64,000 nucleotides of DNA from positions 21,830 through 85,829 of the forward strand of contig NZ_MZGX01000028.1 of NCBI RefSeq assembly GCF_002051585.1. The letters run 5' to 3'. The number at the start of each line of letters is the position of its first letter. Position 1 is the stretch's first letter. This document shows positions 16,918 to 25,623 of this stretch, piece by piece. Source of the stretch: Ruminiclostridium hungatei (GTDB lineage: Bacteria > Bacillota > Clostridia > Acetivibrionales > DSM-1351). The position numbers and the translations under genes are program-made. The notes under the pieces were generated by a model. The model was given only the letters and a program-made list of their open reading frames with translations. It ran no database searches and was not told the DNA's origin.

Positions 16918-17076
16918 GTGGTTTGTAACATCTAAATTCATACATTGCCGGCGGTTAAATTCCCCCGGGACGTCGTTGTCGTCAGTTGGAATAAAGCAAT
17001 TATTCCGCCCTCCTCCGCCTAGACCCGAGAAGATTTTCCTCGCCGGACAATATACGTTTCAGATGTTACAAACCAC
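16918..17076 (-). repeat. Dispersed hairpin repeat, family 1, copy A
   Basis: The ends GTGGTTTGTAACATCT and AGATGTTACAAACCAC form a 16-bp perfect inverted repeat. On the minus strand the core reads AGGCGGAGGAGGGC, then a GGAATAA/TTATTCC hairpin, then a stretch holding GACGACAACG. Copies C (18738-18897) and D (54948-55090) share this core but have different outer arms. Confidence 0.65.
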
Positions 17077-17231
17077 TAGAATAATATTAATATATATCAT
17101 CACCGTTTGCAAGTTTATTGTTTTATTTATTCAAAATAATATTTGACGCTTGAATTATTTATTTTGGCACACAGAATTATGCAGGAATCCGATTATTAAG
17201 CTGCAGTTATTTGGGAAAACTAAAAAGTTAT

Positions 17232-17271
17232 AAAAAAGGCCCGCCCTCCCGATAGTTCAGGCAGGCAGGCC
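17232..17271 (-). terminator. Intrinsic terminator of the dipeptidase gene
   Basis: On the minus strand GGCCTGCC pairs with GGCGGGCC (one G-T pair), followed by TTTTTT. Confidence 0.75.
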
Positions 17272-17293
17272 GTCAACGCAATTTGTATGTTTA

Positions 17294-18229
17294 TTAAAGT
17301 ACTTCTTTTATCACCCTGAGAAAGTTATCACCGGCTATCTTCTTTACCAGCGCTTCGCTATAGTTGAGCTTAAGCAGCTCGTTCAGGAGCACCGGATAGA
17401 ACTGCACTCCTTCAAGTCCGTCCGGCGCACAGTCAATCCCGTCAAAATCCGAGCCAAGCCCCAGGGTATCCTCTCCTGTAAGGGAGACAATATACTCTAT
17501 ATGAGAAACTGCATCCTTGATATTTGCTTTTCCGCTGTCAGTGAGGAACAATGGATATAAATTCAGACCTGTAACTCCCCCGATCTGCTTCAGAGCCAGC
17601 AGTTGCCGGTCTGTGAGATTCCTGGCATGGGAGCAGAGCTTTTTGGAATTTGAATGCGATGCAATTACAGGTGATTTCGACAGGTTAATGACATCCCAGA
17701 AACCGACTTCAGATAAGTGGGAGACATCAACCAGCATCCTCAGCCTGTTCATTTCCCCTACCACCTCACGCCCGAAGGGAGTAAGTCCTCCACCCGATAT
17801 TCCGTCAAGTACCCCGTCTGCAAGCTGATTTCTGTAATTCCAGGTAAGTGTGATTCCCCTCACACCCAGCTCATAGAGCATCCTCAGTGACGGCAGGCTG
17901 CCTTCAAGTGCTTCACCGCCTTCAATAGTCAAAACTGCGGCTATTTTCCCATTGGTAATGGCATTGGTTATATCCATGTAATTACGACATAACATAATGT
18001 CATTTTTATTTATATTGATTTCCTGATACAACTTGTCAATGATGTCTAAAGTCCGGCGCAGAGCGCCCATTCTGGCATGTTCAGGAGAAATGAAGGCTGC
18101 AAAGAACTGTACGTAGCTGTCAAATTCCTTCAGCCTGGTCAAATCTATATGGCAGTTATTTTTTTGCAAGCCTTCCCCGCTCTTCATTATCGTTGTAATT
18201 GTATCGCAATGAGCATCTAAAATCAGCAT
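17294..18229 (-). CDS. Membrane dipeptidase family (peptidase M19)
   Basis: A 311-residue metallo-dipeptidase; the ATG at 18229 has GGGAGG at good spacing, whereas the TTG six bases upstream is too close. Motifs are DAHCDT at the N-terminus (first zinc histidine and aspartate), LTIEGGEAL (bridging Glu), LTWNYRNQLADG, LVDVSHLSE and SHSNSKKLCSHARNLTD (later metal His), ending with LGSDFDGID. Bacterial members hydrolyse dipeptides, including D-configured ones. No signal peptide is seen, so it is cytoplasmic. Confidence 0.9.
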   Translation of the reverse strand: MLILDAHCDTITTIMKSGEGLQKNNCHIDLTRLKEFDSYVQFFAAFISPEHARMGALRRTLDIIDKLYQEININKNDIMLCRNYMDITNAITNGKIAAVLTIEGGEALEGSLPSLRMLYELGVRGITLTWNYRNQLADGVLDGISGGGLTPFGREVVGEMNRLRMLVDVSHLSEVGFWDVINLSKSPVIASHSNSKKLCSHARNLTDRQLLALKQIGGVTGLNLYPLFLTDSGKANIKDAVSHIEYIVSLTGEDTLGLGSDFDGIDCAPDGLEGVQFYPVLLNELLKLNYSEALVKKIAGDNFLRVIKEVL

Positions 18230-18292
18230 AAACAAGCCTCCCTTAAATCAATGACTGCACGCTTTCAATCAGGCGAAAGAAAATATATTTGT

Positions 18293-18673
18293 TCAATATG
18301 CATTTTTAATATGATTTATACTATTTATAACGTAATTTGAGCCATTTGTCCCGGAAAATATTATCTCAATGACATCAAACCGCACACACATGTTGAAGGC
18401 GTGATTGCGCCCCAGATAAATGGCTGCAATTTTCCGTATCCTGTTCTGTTTTGAAGCTATAACAGCTTCCCCGGGAGTCCCATAGGTTTTTGATCGCCTG
18501 GTTTTAACCTCTATAAAACAAATATATTCCGCATCCCGTGCAATAATGTCTATTTCACCCAGGCGGCTTATTCTGAAGTTCCTGTTAAGAATTGCATAAT
18601 GGTTATGAAGAAGATATTCTGCTGCTTTTTCCTCACCTGCGGCTCCAAGCCTGACAGTGTACATTCCGGACAT
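18293..18673 (-). CDS. YraN/UPF0102 family nuclease-like protein
   Basis: A 126-residue protein; the ATG at 18673 follows AAAGGTGG. It shows the YraN block [58 protein letters not shown], where the D and E-x-K residues fit a PD-(D/E)xK nuclease-like fold related to Holliday junction resolvases. Function is not established. It commonly lies just after rnhB in clostridial versions of the ribosomal operon and here follows ylqH. Confidence 0.88.
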   Translation of the reverse strand: [126 protein letters not shown]

Positions 18674-18737
18674 ATATCCACCTTTGCCTTTATAAACCAC
18701 TTACTATCGGATTTAAGACAGGATTTTCCTTACTCTG

Positions 18738-18897
18738 GTACAGCATTCCATAAATAGGGTGCATAAATTTGGAGGAGATTTTTGGGAAATACAAGGCGGA
18801 GGAGTGCGGAATAATTTCTTTTACTCCAATCAAGAACAACAATGTTGTTCAAAAAAATATACCCAAATTATGTGCCAGGATTTACCGAATGCTGTAC
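18738..18897 (+). repeat. Dispersed hairpin repeat, family 1, copy C
   Basis: GTACAGCATTC (18738-18748) pairs with GAATGCTGTAC (18887-18897), with further pairing GCATAAATTTGG against CCAAATTATGTGC. The core at 18791-18840 starts ACAAGGCGGAGGAGTGCGG and matches copies A and D. Its right end reaches the stop codon of the FlhB-like gene, which suggests insertion into the gap between ylqH and yraN. Confidence 0.65.
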
Positions 18898-19190
18898 TAT
18901 AGGTCATCCCGGTAGCTTTTATCAACACTGCCTATAAAAATGAGGATTTCAGCTACAACCTCATATATTTCCGGTGGTATCTGATCTCCGATTCCAAGGG
19001 ACGACAGTGTTTTTGCCAGGCTTGTATTCTGATATACCGGAACATCTGCTTCAATGGCCTTTTCAATAATCTTTTCAGCCACAATTCCTTTGCCGGTGGC
19101 CACCACTCGGGGAGCCGCATCTGTTTCGGGAGAATATTGAAGGGCTGCAGCGTGCCTTACAGCTTTTCTGTTTTTCATTTTGTCCTGCAT
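18897..19190 (-). CDS. Orphan FlhB C-terminal-domain protein (YlqH-like)
   Basis: A 97-residue cytoplasmic protein homologous to the C-terminal part of the flagellar export protein FlhB: AAALQYSPETDAAPRVVATGKGIVAEKIIEKA and YQNTSLAKTLSSLGIGDQIPPEIYEVVAEIL. The NPTH autocleavage motif of FlhB is replaced, and there is no membrane domain. B. subtilis YlqH has the same form and the same position beside ylqG. Its role is unknown; a link to the neighbouring FliK-like protein is inferred. Confidence 0.82.
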   Translation of the reverse strand: MQDKMKNRKAVRHAAALQYSPETDAAPRVVATGKGIVAEKIIEKAIEADVPVYQNTSLAKTLSSLGIGDQIPPEIYEVVAEILIFIGSVDKSYRDDL

Positions 19191-19207
19191 AACCCACCAG
19201 CCTTGTT

Positions 19208-21136
19208 TTAAATAGTTATGTCTATACTGCTTGAACTTTTGAGAAATTCCTTTTTTGCTTCAGTTTCAAAATTAACTATGCTTATTGGCTCGTCCATAAG
19301 GCGGTATGTATAGTCCACCAGTCTGAAGCCCTTTTCCAGGAGGCTGTTGTAAAGCATTTTATGATTGTCCCTGAGCAAGGGGAAAACCTCACTGTTTTCA
19401 AGTCTGAAATTAGTGCTTATATTTCTTCTGCTCACGCTCAACAATGTATCTACCCTGCCCAGATTATCCGTATCCAGAGAAATGAGTACAGTCATATTTT
19501 CGGGATCGAGCTTTTTATTTTTGGAACCCTTTTTCAGCATATACAGTTCACCGGTGGTATTCCGGTCAAATATGCTCAGTGGAAGCTGCACATAGGAACT
19601 GTAATTGTTCAGTTGGTTTATAAAATTAATATTGCTTTCCAGATTGCTGACAACTGCTGCTGCGGCTTCACGCATTGTTTGAGGCAGTTGAGGCAGACCG
19701 TTTTTTAATATGTGCAGCAAACTGTCCATCTCTTTATAAAGCCTTACAGGATTGATTTCATCACTGGCTTCCGAGACTCTGATATGCAGGTTGGTCAGAC
19801 CGTGCACGGCAGCTTCAAAGACTCTTTTCTCTCCCGCAAGCTGTCCGGCGGTCTTCATTTCTTCCAGAGACAGCTTGCCTGAGTTCATAAGCAATACCAG
19901 CTCCCTGTCAAAGGCCTTTAATAGAGTAAAATCGCTTTCGCCGGGGGGGGCTTCTCCTTTAAGCATGCGCAGCAGAGTAGCTGCCTGTTTTTTTATGACT
20001 TCATCCGTTAGCTGTATATCAACAGGTATTGAACCTGGCGTATTGGCCAAAGGCTGCCGGATAGTACCTTTTTCGGTATTGGCAGCAGGCACGGCCTCGT
20101 CAGGGACACTTTTTGCCCCCTGTGCAGTCTGTTCGGCTTGCACAGCAGCCGAAGCTTGAGCAGTAGCTGACACTTCAGCAGGCTGATCAGTTTTGGCAGG
20201 TTGCGTGCCTTGGGCAGCTTGTGCAGTCTGAGCAGACCCGGCAGTATTTAATTTATTGTCTTGAAAAACTTCTGCCATGCCCCCCCTGCCACTCACATTG
20301 ACGCTATTGCCGCTGTTGTTTTTTAGGGCGGCAGCACCGCCGTCCGGTGCATTATTTCCGGTTTTTATTTCTGTCCCGGCAGCCCCTCCCGCAATATCAG
20401 CTATCTTCCCAGGTGCGGCAGCAGAACCCGGAAGTGAACCGGCCATGCTGCCGTCGCCCGCAAGCCGGGCTGCCACCTTTTGCACCAGCTTGGCCAGTTC
20501 GGGCAGTTGATGCGACTGGGAAGCCTGTCCGGAGTTTTCCCTGGCTTGAGTTTCCAGGAGTTTCACAAGCCGGGAAATATCTTCTCCAAGCTTCAGTCTT
20601 CCCGCCAGAAGACTTTTAAGCTTATCTATGCTGTTGGCATCGTCTGAAAGTCTGGAGGCTGTGAGAAATGCTGCCGTATCTGCTTTAAGACTGGGATCAC
20701 TTTTCAGCAATCCTGTCATTTTTTCCATACTTTCCGCCGTCAAGTTCACATTTTGCTCTGTCAGTGCCAGGGCAATCCGGATATTCTGTTCAGACAGCGG
20801 AAGCTTCAGTGAGACAAGCTGATTTTTAACATTTTCAAGCACCTTGTCCCCCTGGGGCAAAAGAGCCTTCTCCGAAACCTCAAAAGCAGGTTTGCCGTCA
20901 ATTGTACCTTTGAAGGTGAGATTGACAAATTCTCCTTCGGCAGCTTCAACCGGCCCATTTGCAGCAGCAGACAGGACGGTGCCGTCAGAAAGCCTTAAAG
21001 TCAAATCATTTCCTGAATTCTCAAGAAGCTGCACTCTTATATTGTCTCCCGGCTTCAGTCTGCTCACTATATCCGAAGTGCCGTTTGCCGTACCGGCTGC
21101 TGTTGGTACAAATCCGTCTATTCGCAAAGGCTTCAC
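19208..21136 (-). CDS. FliK-like hook-length-control-related protein (YlqG-like)
   Basis: A 642-residue protein with a GTG start. The N-terminal half has an OB-like segment (LKPGDNIRVQLLENSGNDLTLRLSDG) and a helical part, the middle (about residues 240-370) is Ala/Gly/Gln-rich low complexity, and the C-terminal part resembles the flagellar hook-length control domain (YVQLPLSIFDRNTTGELYML, VLISLDTDNLGRVDTLLSVS). It lies 17 bases before ylqH, as in the B. subtilis rnhB-ylqG-ylqH arrangement. No flagellar operon is near, so its function remains open. Confidence 0.7.
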   Translation of the reverse strand: MKPLRIDGFVPTAAGTANGTSDIVSRLKPGDNIRVQLLENSGNDLTLRLSDGTVLSAAANGPVEAAEGEFVNLTFKGTIDGKPAFEVSEKALLPQGDKVLENVKNQLVSLKLPLSEQNIRIALALTEQNVNLTAESMEKMTGLLKSDPSLKADTAAFLTASRLSDDANSIDKLKSLLAGRLKLGEDISRLVKLLETQARENSGQASQSHQLPELAKLVQKVAARLAGDGSMAGSLPGSAAAPGKIADIAGGAAGTEIKTGNNAPDGGAAALKNNSGNSVNVSGRGGMAEVFQDNKLNTAGSAQTAQAAQGTQPAKTDQPAEVSATAQASAAVQAEQTAQGAKSVPDEAVPAANTEKGTIRQPLANTPGSIPVDIQLTDEVIKKQAATLLRMLKGEAPPGESDFTLLKAFDRELVLLMNSGKLSLEEMKTAGQLAGEKRVFEAAVHGLTNLHIRVSEASDEINPVRLYKEMDSLLHILKNGLPQLPQTMREAAAAVVSNLESNINFINQLNNYSSYVQLPLSIFDRNTTGELYMLKKGSKNKKLDPENMTVLISLDTDNLGRVDTLLSVSRRNISTNFRLENSEVFPLLRDNHKMLYNSLLEKGFRLVDYTYRLMDEPISIVNFETEAKKEFLKSSSSIDITI

Positions 21137-21228
21137 CTCATTTCCATTCTCAAGTACCGCAATACTTATGATATCAACAAGCTCATAATAGTAAAGAATA
21201 TATAATTACATAAGTTCTTATACAGGTA

Positions 21229-21852
21229 CTATATTTTTTCAAAATAGTCGGTACCATTTGAGCATATGGGACAAACATAACCCTCGGGCAAATTGTCTTT
21301 TTCTTCAATGTAGCCGCAAACGGTGCATCTGTAACCTGACTTTTTGTTTTCAGGCTGGTAGGAGGGTGCATTTGCCGGTGTGGTACCCTTCTTTGTCTGA
21401 TGATAGTATTCATAAGTCATAACCGGAATGTCAGACAATATTTCTGCTTCCTCCACCTGACCTATAAAGAGATAATGGCTGCCCACATCTACAGCTTCAA
21501 GTACCTTGCAGCTAAATCTTGCGCACATGTCTTCTGCCAGATATTTGACACCGGAATCGTCAAGTCTGGGGTTGAACTTCTCAAATTTATCCCCTTCTCT
21601 TCCGGATTTGAAGCCGAATTCTGCAATAACATTCATGTCAACCGCCTGACTGATGACTGTTGCTGTAAAGCGTCCGGAATTCTTTATGATTTCAGTAGTA
21701 TAATTATTTTTTGACAATGCCGCCGTAAGCTTTGCGGGACTTGCCGAAACCTGGGTTATAGTGTTGGAGATGCATCCGTTCTGCTTTCCGTTGTAGGAAG
21801 CTGAAATAAGGTATAAACCGTAGCTGATCTTGTAAAGTGATTTTGAATCCAT
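21229..21852 (-). CDS. Flavin reductase-rubredoxin fusion (high-molecular-weight rubredoxin)
   Basis: A 207-residue two-domain protein; the ATG at 21852 follows AAAGGAG. Residues 1-150 form a flavin reductase-like FMN-binding domain (YKISYGLYLISA, GCISNTITQVSASPAKLTAAL, ENSGRF-like KNSGRFTATVIS). The C-terminus is a rubredoxin with YRCTVCGY and YVCPICSNG iron ligands; the usual spacing is slightly shortened. In clostridia such proteins accept electrons from NAD(P)H and feed flavodiiron proteins that remove oxygen. Confidence 0.88.
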   Translation of the reverse strand: MDSKSLYKISYGLYLISASYNGKQNGCISNTITQVSASPAKLTAALSKNNYTTEIIKNSGRFTATVISQAVDMNVIAEFGFKSGREGDKFEKFNPRLDDSGVKYLAEDMCARFSCKVLEAVDVGSHYLFIGQVEEAEILSDIPVMTYEYYHQTKKGTTPANAPSYQPENKKSGYRCTVCGYIEEKDNLPEGYVCPICSNGTDYFEKI

Positions 21853-22001
21853 GTATAATCTCCTTTTTCTTTTAGCCTTTGTTACCTCAAAAACCAATAA
21901 ATCATATAAATTTTTCAAAGCTTAATCTATGTATCGGACAAAGGCCAGATTTCTTTATACATAAAACAAACTCTTTAGTAATAAAGGTATAATGTAATAA
22001 T

Positions 22002-22236
22002 TTAACCTGTAGTGCTGATTAAAAATGTGGTAACAGTCAGAAAATTCTACTCACTCCCGGACGAGCTTCAAATAAATGCTTGTATATAACGCTTTGGCGA
22101 AATTGCATACCTTCCAGCATGCTTTTTCAGCCGTCGCAGCATGCTTTTAATCATACTGCGCATTTCTTTAAAGTCGTCCCCCCGGGACTTGCAAACTTGT
22201 CTCTTAAAGACTTTATCAACTGGCACTACAGGTTAA
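22002..22236. repeat. Dispersed hairpin repeat, family 2, copy E
   Basis: The ends TTAACCTGTAGTGC and GGCACTACAGGTTAA are inverted repeats. Inside, near 22174, is CGTCCCCCCGGGACTTGC followed by AAACTTGTCTCTTAAAGAC and CTTTATCAACTGGCAC. The same strings recur at 45682-45900. It fills most of the 529-base gap before the stalk-domain gene. Confidence 0.6.
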
Positions 22237-22381
22237 TTTAACAAGCAGGTATATTGTTCTATTTATGCGTGTCGAATTTTGTACCAAATTGACTTTTAAT
22301 AGATTTTAATGTATATTTTTAGGTAATAAACACCCATATTATGGTATGTTTAAATCTATCCTAAGACAAGGAGTACTTTTA

Positions 22382-23134
22382 ATGAAGAACACAAAAAGAT
22401 TGCTATTAACGATTACATCTGCTATCGTAGTATTTTCACTGGGAGCAGGCGCGGCTACCGCATCCACCGCAATAAAAGCTGCACTGAACAAAGTGCTTGC
22501 AATTACAGTTGATGGTGAGGCTTTTCAGCCAAAAGACAGCAAGGGCAACAGATTGTATCCAATAGTATATAATGGTGTTACATACGTTCCCGCTACCGCT
22601 TTTGCAAATGCATTGGGAGCTGAAGCTGCATATGTAAGCAAAGGAAACGGAACCATAGCAATAACAAGCGGAATTGATGCTACTCCTACGGAAGACATGA
22701 ATTCTTCAGGCGGAAATACTTCGTCAAACTCAAATGTTTCAAATAGTGTTTCTACAGATTCAAAGCTTGTAAGCGTCGCATATGATGCCAATAAGAAGTC
22801 AACCTGGGTAAAGTTCACAGGTGTAAAGATTGAAGCTAAAACCGCTGCAGATGGCAAAAAGTACTTCCTGGTGTCAATGGATATTACAAACAGATCAAGC
22901 TCCGCTGTAGACTTTAAATCCTATGGCGACATACGCCTTATGGATAAGAATGACAATTATCTGGGAGATGCAATCCTTACCTCCGGAAAAACCAAGGCAA
23001 CCTTGAAGGCCGGCGAGTCAACTACTGTGGTAAAGGCCTTTACAGCTGCTTCTGCCAATGATTTGGCATATATTACGTACTATCCTTTGACAGCAGCTAA
23101 AGGAGATTCTGCAAAAGTTTATATAAACAAATAA
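22382..23134 (+). CDS. Secreted stalk-domain-like protein
   Basis: A 250-residue exported protein; AAGGAG lies before the ATG at 22382. It has a signal peptide (MKNTKRLLLTITSAIVVFSL and GAGAATAST), a short copper-amine-oxidase-type stalk motif (ITVDGEAFQPKDSKGNRL, YNGVTYVPATAFANALG), a Ser/Asn-rich linker (residues 108-130), and a C-terminal beta-rich domain with VSMDITNRSSSAVDF, as in DUF4352-like telomeric-repeat-like extracellular domains. It is probably a cell-envelope protein; the ligand is unknown. Confidence 0.7.
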   Translation: MKNTKRLLLTITSAIVVFSLGAGAATASTAIKAALNKVLAITVDGEAFQPKDSKGNRLYPIVYNGVTYVPATAFANALGAEAAYVSKGNGTIAITSGIDATPTEDMNSSGGNTSSNSNVSNSVSTDSKLVSVAYDANKKSTWVKFTGVKIEAKTAADGKKYFLVSMDITNRSSSAVDFKSYGDIRLMDKNDNYLGDAILTSGKTKATLKAGESTTVVKAFTAASANDLAYITYYPLTAAKGDSAKVYINK

Positions 23135-23183
23135 GCTTGTTATATTCAACTGTTGGTTTAAAACAATAAACTGAAATTTCAAT

Positions 23184-23219
23184 GAAGAGCCAATCGCCTT
23201 GGAAGGTGGTTGGCTCTTC
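23184..23219. terminator. Hairpin between convergent genes
   Basis: GAAGAGCCAA (23184-23193) pairs with TTGGCTCTTC (23210-23219). T-tracts are weak, so it may act as a partial bidirectional terminator; it reaches into the last codon of rnhB. Confidence 0.5.
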
Positions 23220-23805
23220 AGCCGCTGACAGCCTCATTTTGCTTTTCCAATAATTTCCGTATGGGCTCATAAGTTTTTCTATGGGCAGGACAAGGTCCAT
23301 ATTCACTTAGCGCCAGCATATGTTCCTTTGTCAGATAACCCTTGTTCTTTTGAAAATTATACTGGGGATATCGGTCATGATATTGGAGCATTACACTGTC
23401 CCGTTCCACCTTTGCAAGAATCGAAGCGGCACTTATGGAAGGAATGAGATCATCCCCCTTGACCACCGTCTCTACCGGAATATTGATATCAGGTGCATGT
23501 ATCCCATCCACAAAAACCTTGTCAGGCCGTATATGTAACCCTTCCACAGCACGCTTCATTGCCAGTAAGGTTGCAAAGTGCACATTCAGTTCCTCAACTT
23601 CCTCCAGGCTGGTCTTTCCAATACTCCAGCAAAGAGCCTTTTCCTTGATTTTTTCAGCAAGTTCTTCTCTTTTTCTGGGTGATAATTTCTTTGAATCCTT
23701 CAAGCCCTCTATTGGGCGTTCAGGATCAAGTATGCATGCTGCAACCCATACTCCTGAAATACAACTGCCGCGGCCAACTTCGTCAACTCCGCATTCTAAA
23801 ATCAC
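23218..23805 (-). CDS. rnhB: Ribonuclease HII
   Basis: A 195-residue enzyme. A GTG at 23805 is the likely start: GAGGGGG precedes it and the protein then begins MILECGVDEVGRGSCISG, the RNase HII N-terminus with its catalytic Asp-Glu pair. Other active-site parts are DSKKLSPRKREEL, KVFVDG and SISAASILAKVERD. It cleaves RNA in RNA-DNA hybrids and single ribonucleotides in DNA. It belongs to the conserved rplS-rbgA-rnhB-ylqG-ylqH neighbourhood, but here the secreted-protein genes separate it from both sides. Confidence 0.93.
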   Translation of the reverse strand: MILECGVDEVGRGSCISGVWVAACILDPERPIEGLKDSKKLSPRKREELAEKIKEKALCWSIGKTSLEEVEELNVHFATLLAMKRAVEGLHIRPDKVFVDGIHAPDINIPVETVVKGDDLIPSISAASILAKVERDSVMLQYHDRYPQYNFQKNKGYLTKEHMLALSEYGPCPAHRKTYEPIRKLLEKQNEAVSG

Positions 23806-24024
23806 AGCTACCCCCTCACAGTCCTTAATTCTTAATTTTAAGTGCTTAAAACACAACTCTACAAGAGTAATAAATATATAATATTAAATTACTGCCAGTT
23901 AGTCAATCCAAGCTGAAGTTTCAAAATATTATTGAAACTATACCGGTTGCCATATGGTCAAAAAAGGTAATTATGTTATAATTAATATAATTCGTTTATT
24001 AAAAATATGGAGGTCTATATCCAA

Positions 24025-25533
24025 ATGATAAAAAAATACTCACTGAAGTCCCTAGGTCTTAAATTGATTACCGGAGTTTTAACCTGTCTCATATTTTTAT
24101 CAGGCCTTATGAGTCTGGAGGCAGTTGATGCGGCACAGACCGTTGATATCTCGAAGCAGGTCAAATTGAAATGGATCGTCATTGGACTGGGAGATCAGGC
24201 AGATAAAAAATTGGTAGAAAGCTCCATAAACAAATATCTTAAGGATAAAATAAATGCAGTGCTTGATATTACAACCTTCTCCTGGGGGGAATTTGACCAG
24301 AGGATGAACATATATATTGCTGCCGGAGAGCAGTATGATATTAATTTCACCTCAAGCTGGACCACCAACTATAGAAAAATGTCTGAAATGAATGTATATA
24401 AGGACTTGACCGGCATGCTGGATAAATATGCCCCGAAAACCAAGGCACTGCTGGGAGACAAGATATTAAAGAGTGCCGGGGTAAATGGAAGAATATATGC
24501 TTTACCGGTTTATAACTACAATATTGTTAACAGCTATGGAATATTATTAAACAAAAAGCTGGTGGAAAAGTACAAAATTGATACAGCTAAAATTACAAAG
24601 CTTCAGGATATGGAACCTTACTTGAAAAAAATCAAAGCAAGCGAATCCGGTATCGCAGGCTTCTATCCCTTTGATTCCTACCTCTCCGGGACTATAATCA
24701 ACACATTAAATTATGACAGGCTCTTATATAATTCACCGGCAGCGGTAAAAAGGGACGGGAAAAGCACTGCGGTAGTAAATTTATATGAAACCGGTGATGC
24801 AAAAGCGCTCTTCACAATGATGAATAAATGGTATAAAGCCGGTTATATTCCAAAGTCGGCAGAAGCGACACAAAATTATTATGATAATAATAAATCAAAA
24901 ATTTTTGCCATGTATTCCAGTATCACTCCCACAAAATCGGAGGAATTTTTGAATAGTTATAGTATTGATATGGTTCCTGTAATACTTAACAAGCCTTCTA
25001 TCACCACCGAAAGCGTCTCAGGTGCCATGCATGCAATATCGGCCATGTGCAAAAATCCCGAAAGGGCTTTGATGCTGCTGGAGCTGGTGAATACCGATCC
25101 CAAGCTTTCAAACTTGATCAACTATGGAGTTGAGGAAATTCATTATAAAAAAACGGGTACCAATTCTATTTCACAAACATCCAGAGGTATGGAAAAGTAT
25201 AATCCCGGTTCACCCTGGGTGTTCGGTAACCAGACTATTACCTATCCCCTTCCGGGATATACCTCAAAGGCCGTGGCAATTTTGAAGGACAATGTAAAAA
25301 ATGCAGTTGCATCGCCTCTGGCAGGCTTTACTTTCGATTCACAGCCGGTAGCTGCGGAAATAACAAAGACATATTCCATAACAGACAAATATATCAATGA
25401 CCTGTGCATAGGCAAAGTCAACCCCACTGAAAATTTGAACAAAATGAATACCGAACTGAAAAAAGGCGGTGTTCAGAAAATATTTACTGAAATGCAACTA
25501 CAGGTGGACAGGTTTGTAAAAAACGGAAGATAG
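24025..25533 (+). CDS. Extracellular solute-binding protein (family 1-like), orphan
   Basis: A 502-residue exported protein; the ATG at 24025 follows GGAGG at 24009-24013. A signal peptide ends near SLEAVDAAQ with no lipobox cysteine. The mature protein resembles family 1 solute-binding proteins (YDINFTSSWTTNYRKMSEMNVYKDLTGMLDKYAPKTK, GRIYALPVYNYN) with a DUF3502-like C-terminus (YSITDKYINDLCIGKV, NTELKKGGVQKIFTEMQ). Such proteins usually bind sugars for an ABC importer, but no permease or ATPase is adjacent. Confidence 0.8.
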   Translation: MIKKYSLKSLGLKLITGVLTCLIFLSGLMSLEAVDAAQTVDISKQVKLKWIVIGLGDQADKKLVESSINKYLKDKINAVLDITTFSWGEFDQRMNIYIAAGEQYDINFTSSWTTNYRKMSEMNVYKDLTGMLDKYAPKTKALLGDKILKSAGVNGRIYALPVYNYNIVNSYGILLNKKLVEKYKIDTAKITKLQDMEPYLKKIKASESGIAGFYPFDSYLSGTIINTLNYDRLLYNSPAAVKRDGKSTAVVNLYETGDAKALFTMMNKWYKAGYIPKSAEATQNYYDNNKSKIFAMYSSITPTKSEEFLNSYSIDMVPVILNKPSITTESVSGAMHAISAMCKNPERALMLLELVNTDPKLSNLINYGVEEIHYKKTGTNSISQTSRGMEKYNPGSPWVFGNQTITYPLPGYTSKAVAILKDNVKNAVASPLAGFTFDSQPVAAEITKTYSITDKYINDLCIGKVNPTENLNKMNTELKKGGVQKIFTEMQLQVDRFVKNGR

Positions 25534-25561
25534 GGAAGATAGAAATATAAGCTTCAACTAA

Positions 25562-25618
25562 AAAAGCCTCATCACAGGTAATTTTATCATAAAATCAACC
25601 TGTGATGAGGCTTTACTT
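25562..25618. terminator. Bidirectional intrinsic terminator
   Basis: AAAGCCTCATCACAGGT pairs with ACCTGTGATGAGGCTTT, with A-rich and T-rich flanks. It separates the convergent solute-binding gene and rbgA. Confidence 0.85.
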
Positions 25619-25623
25619 TTTAT

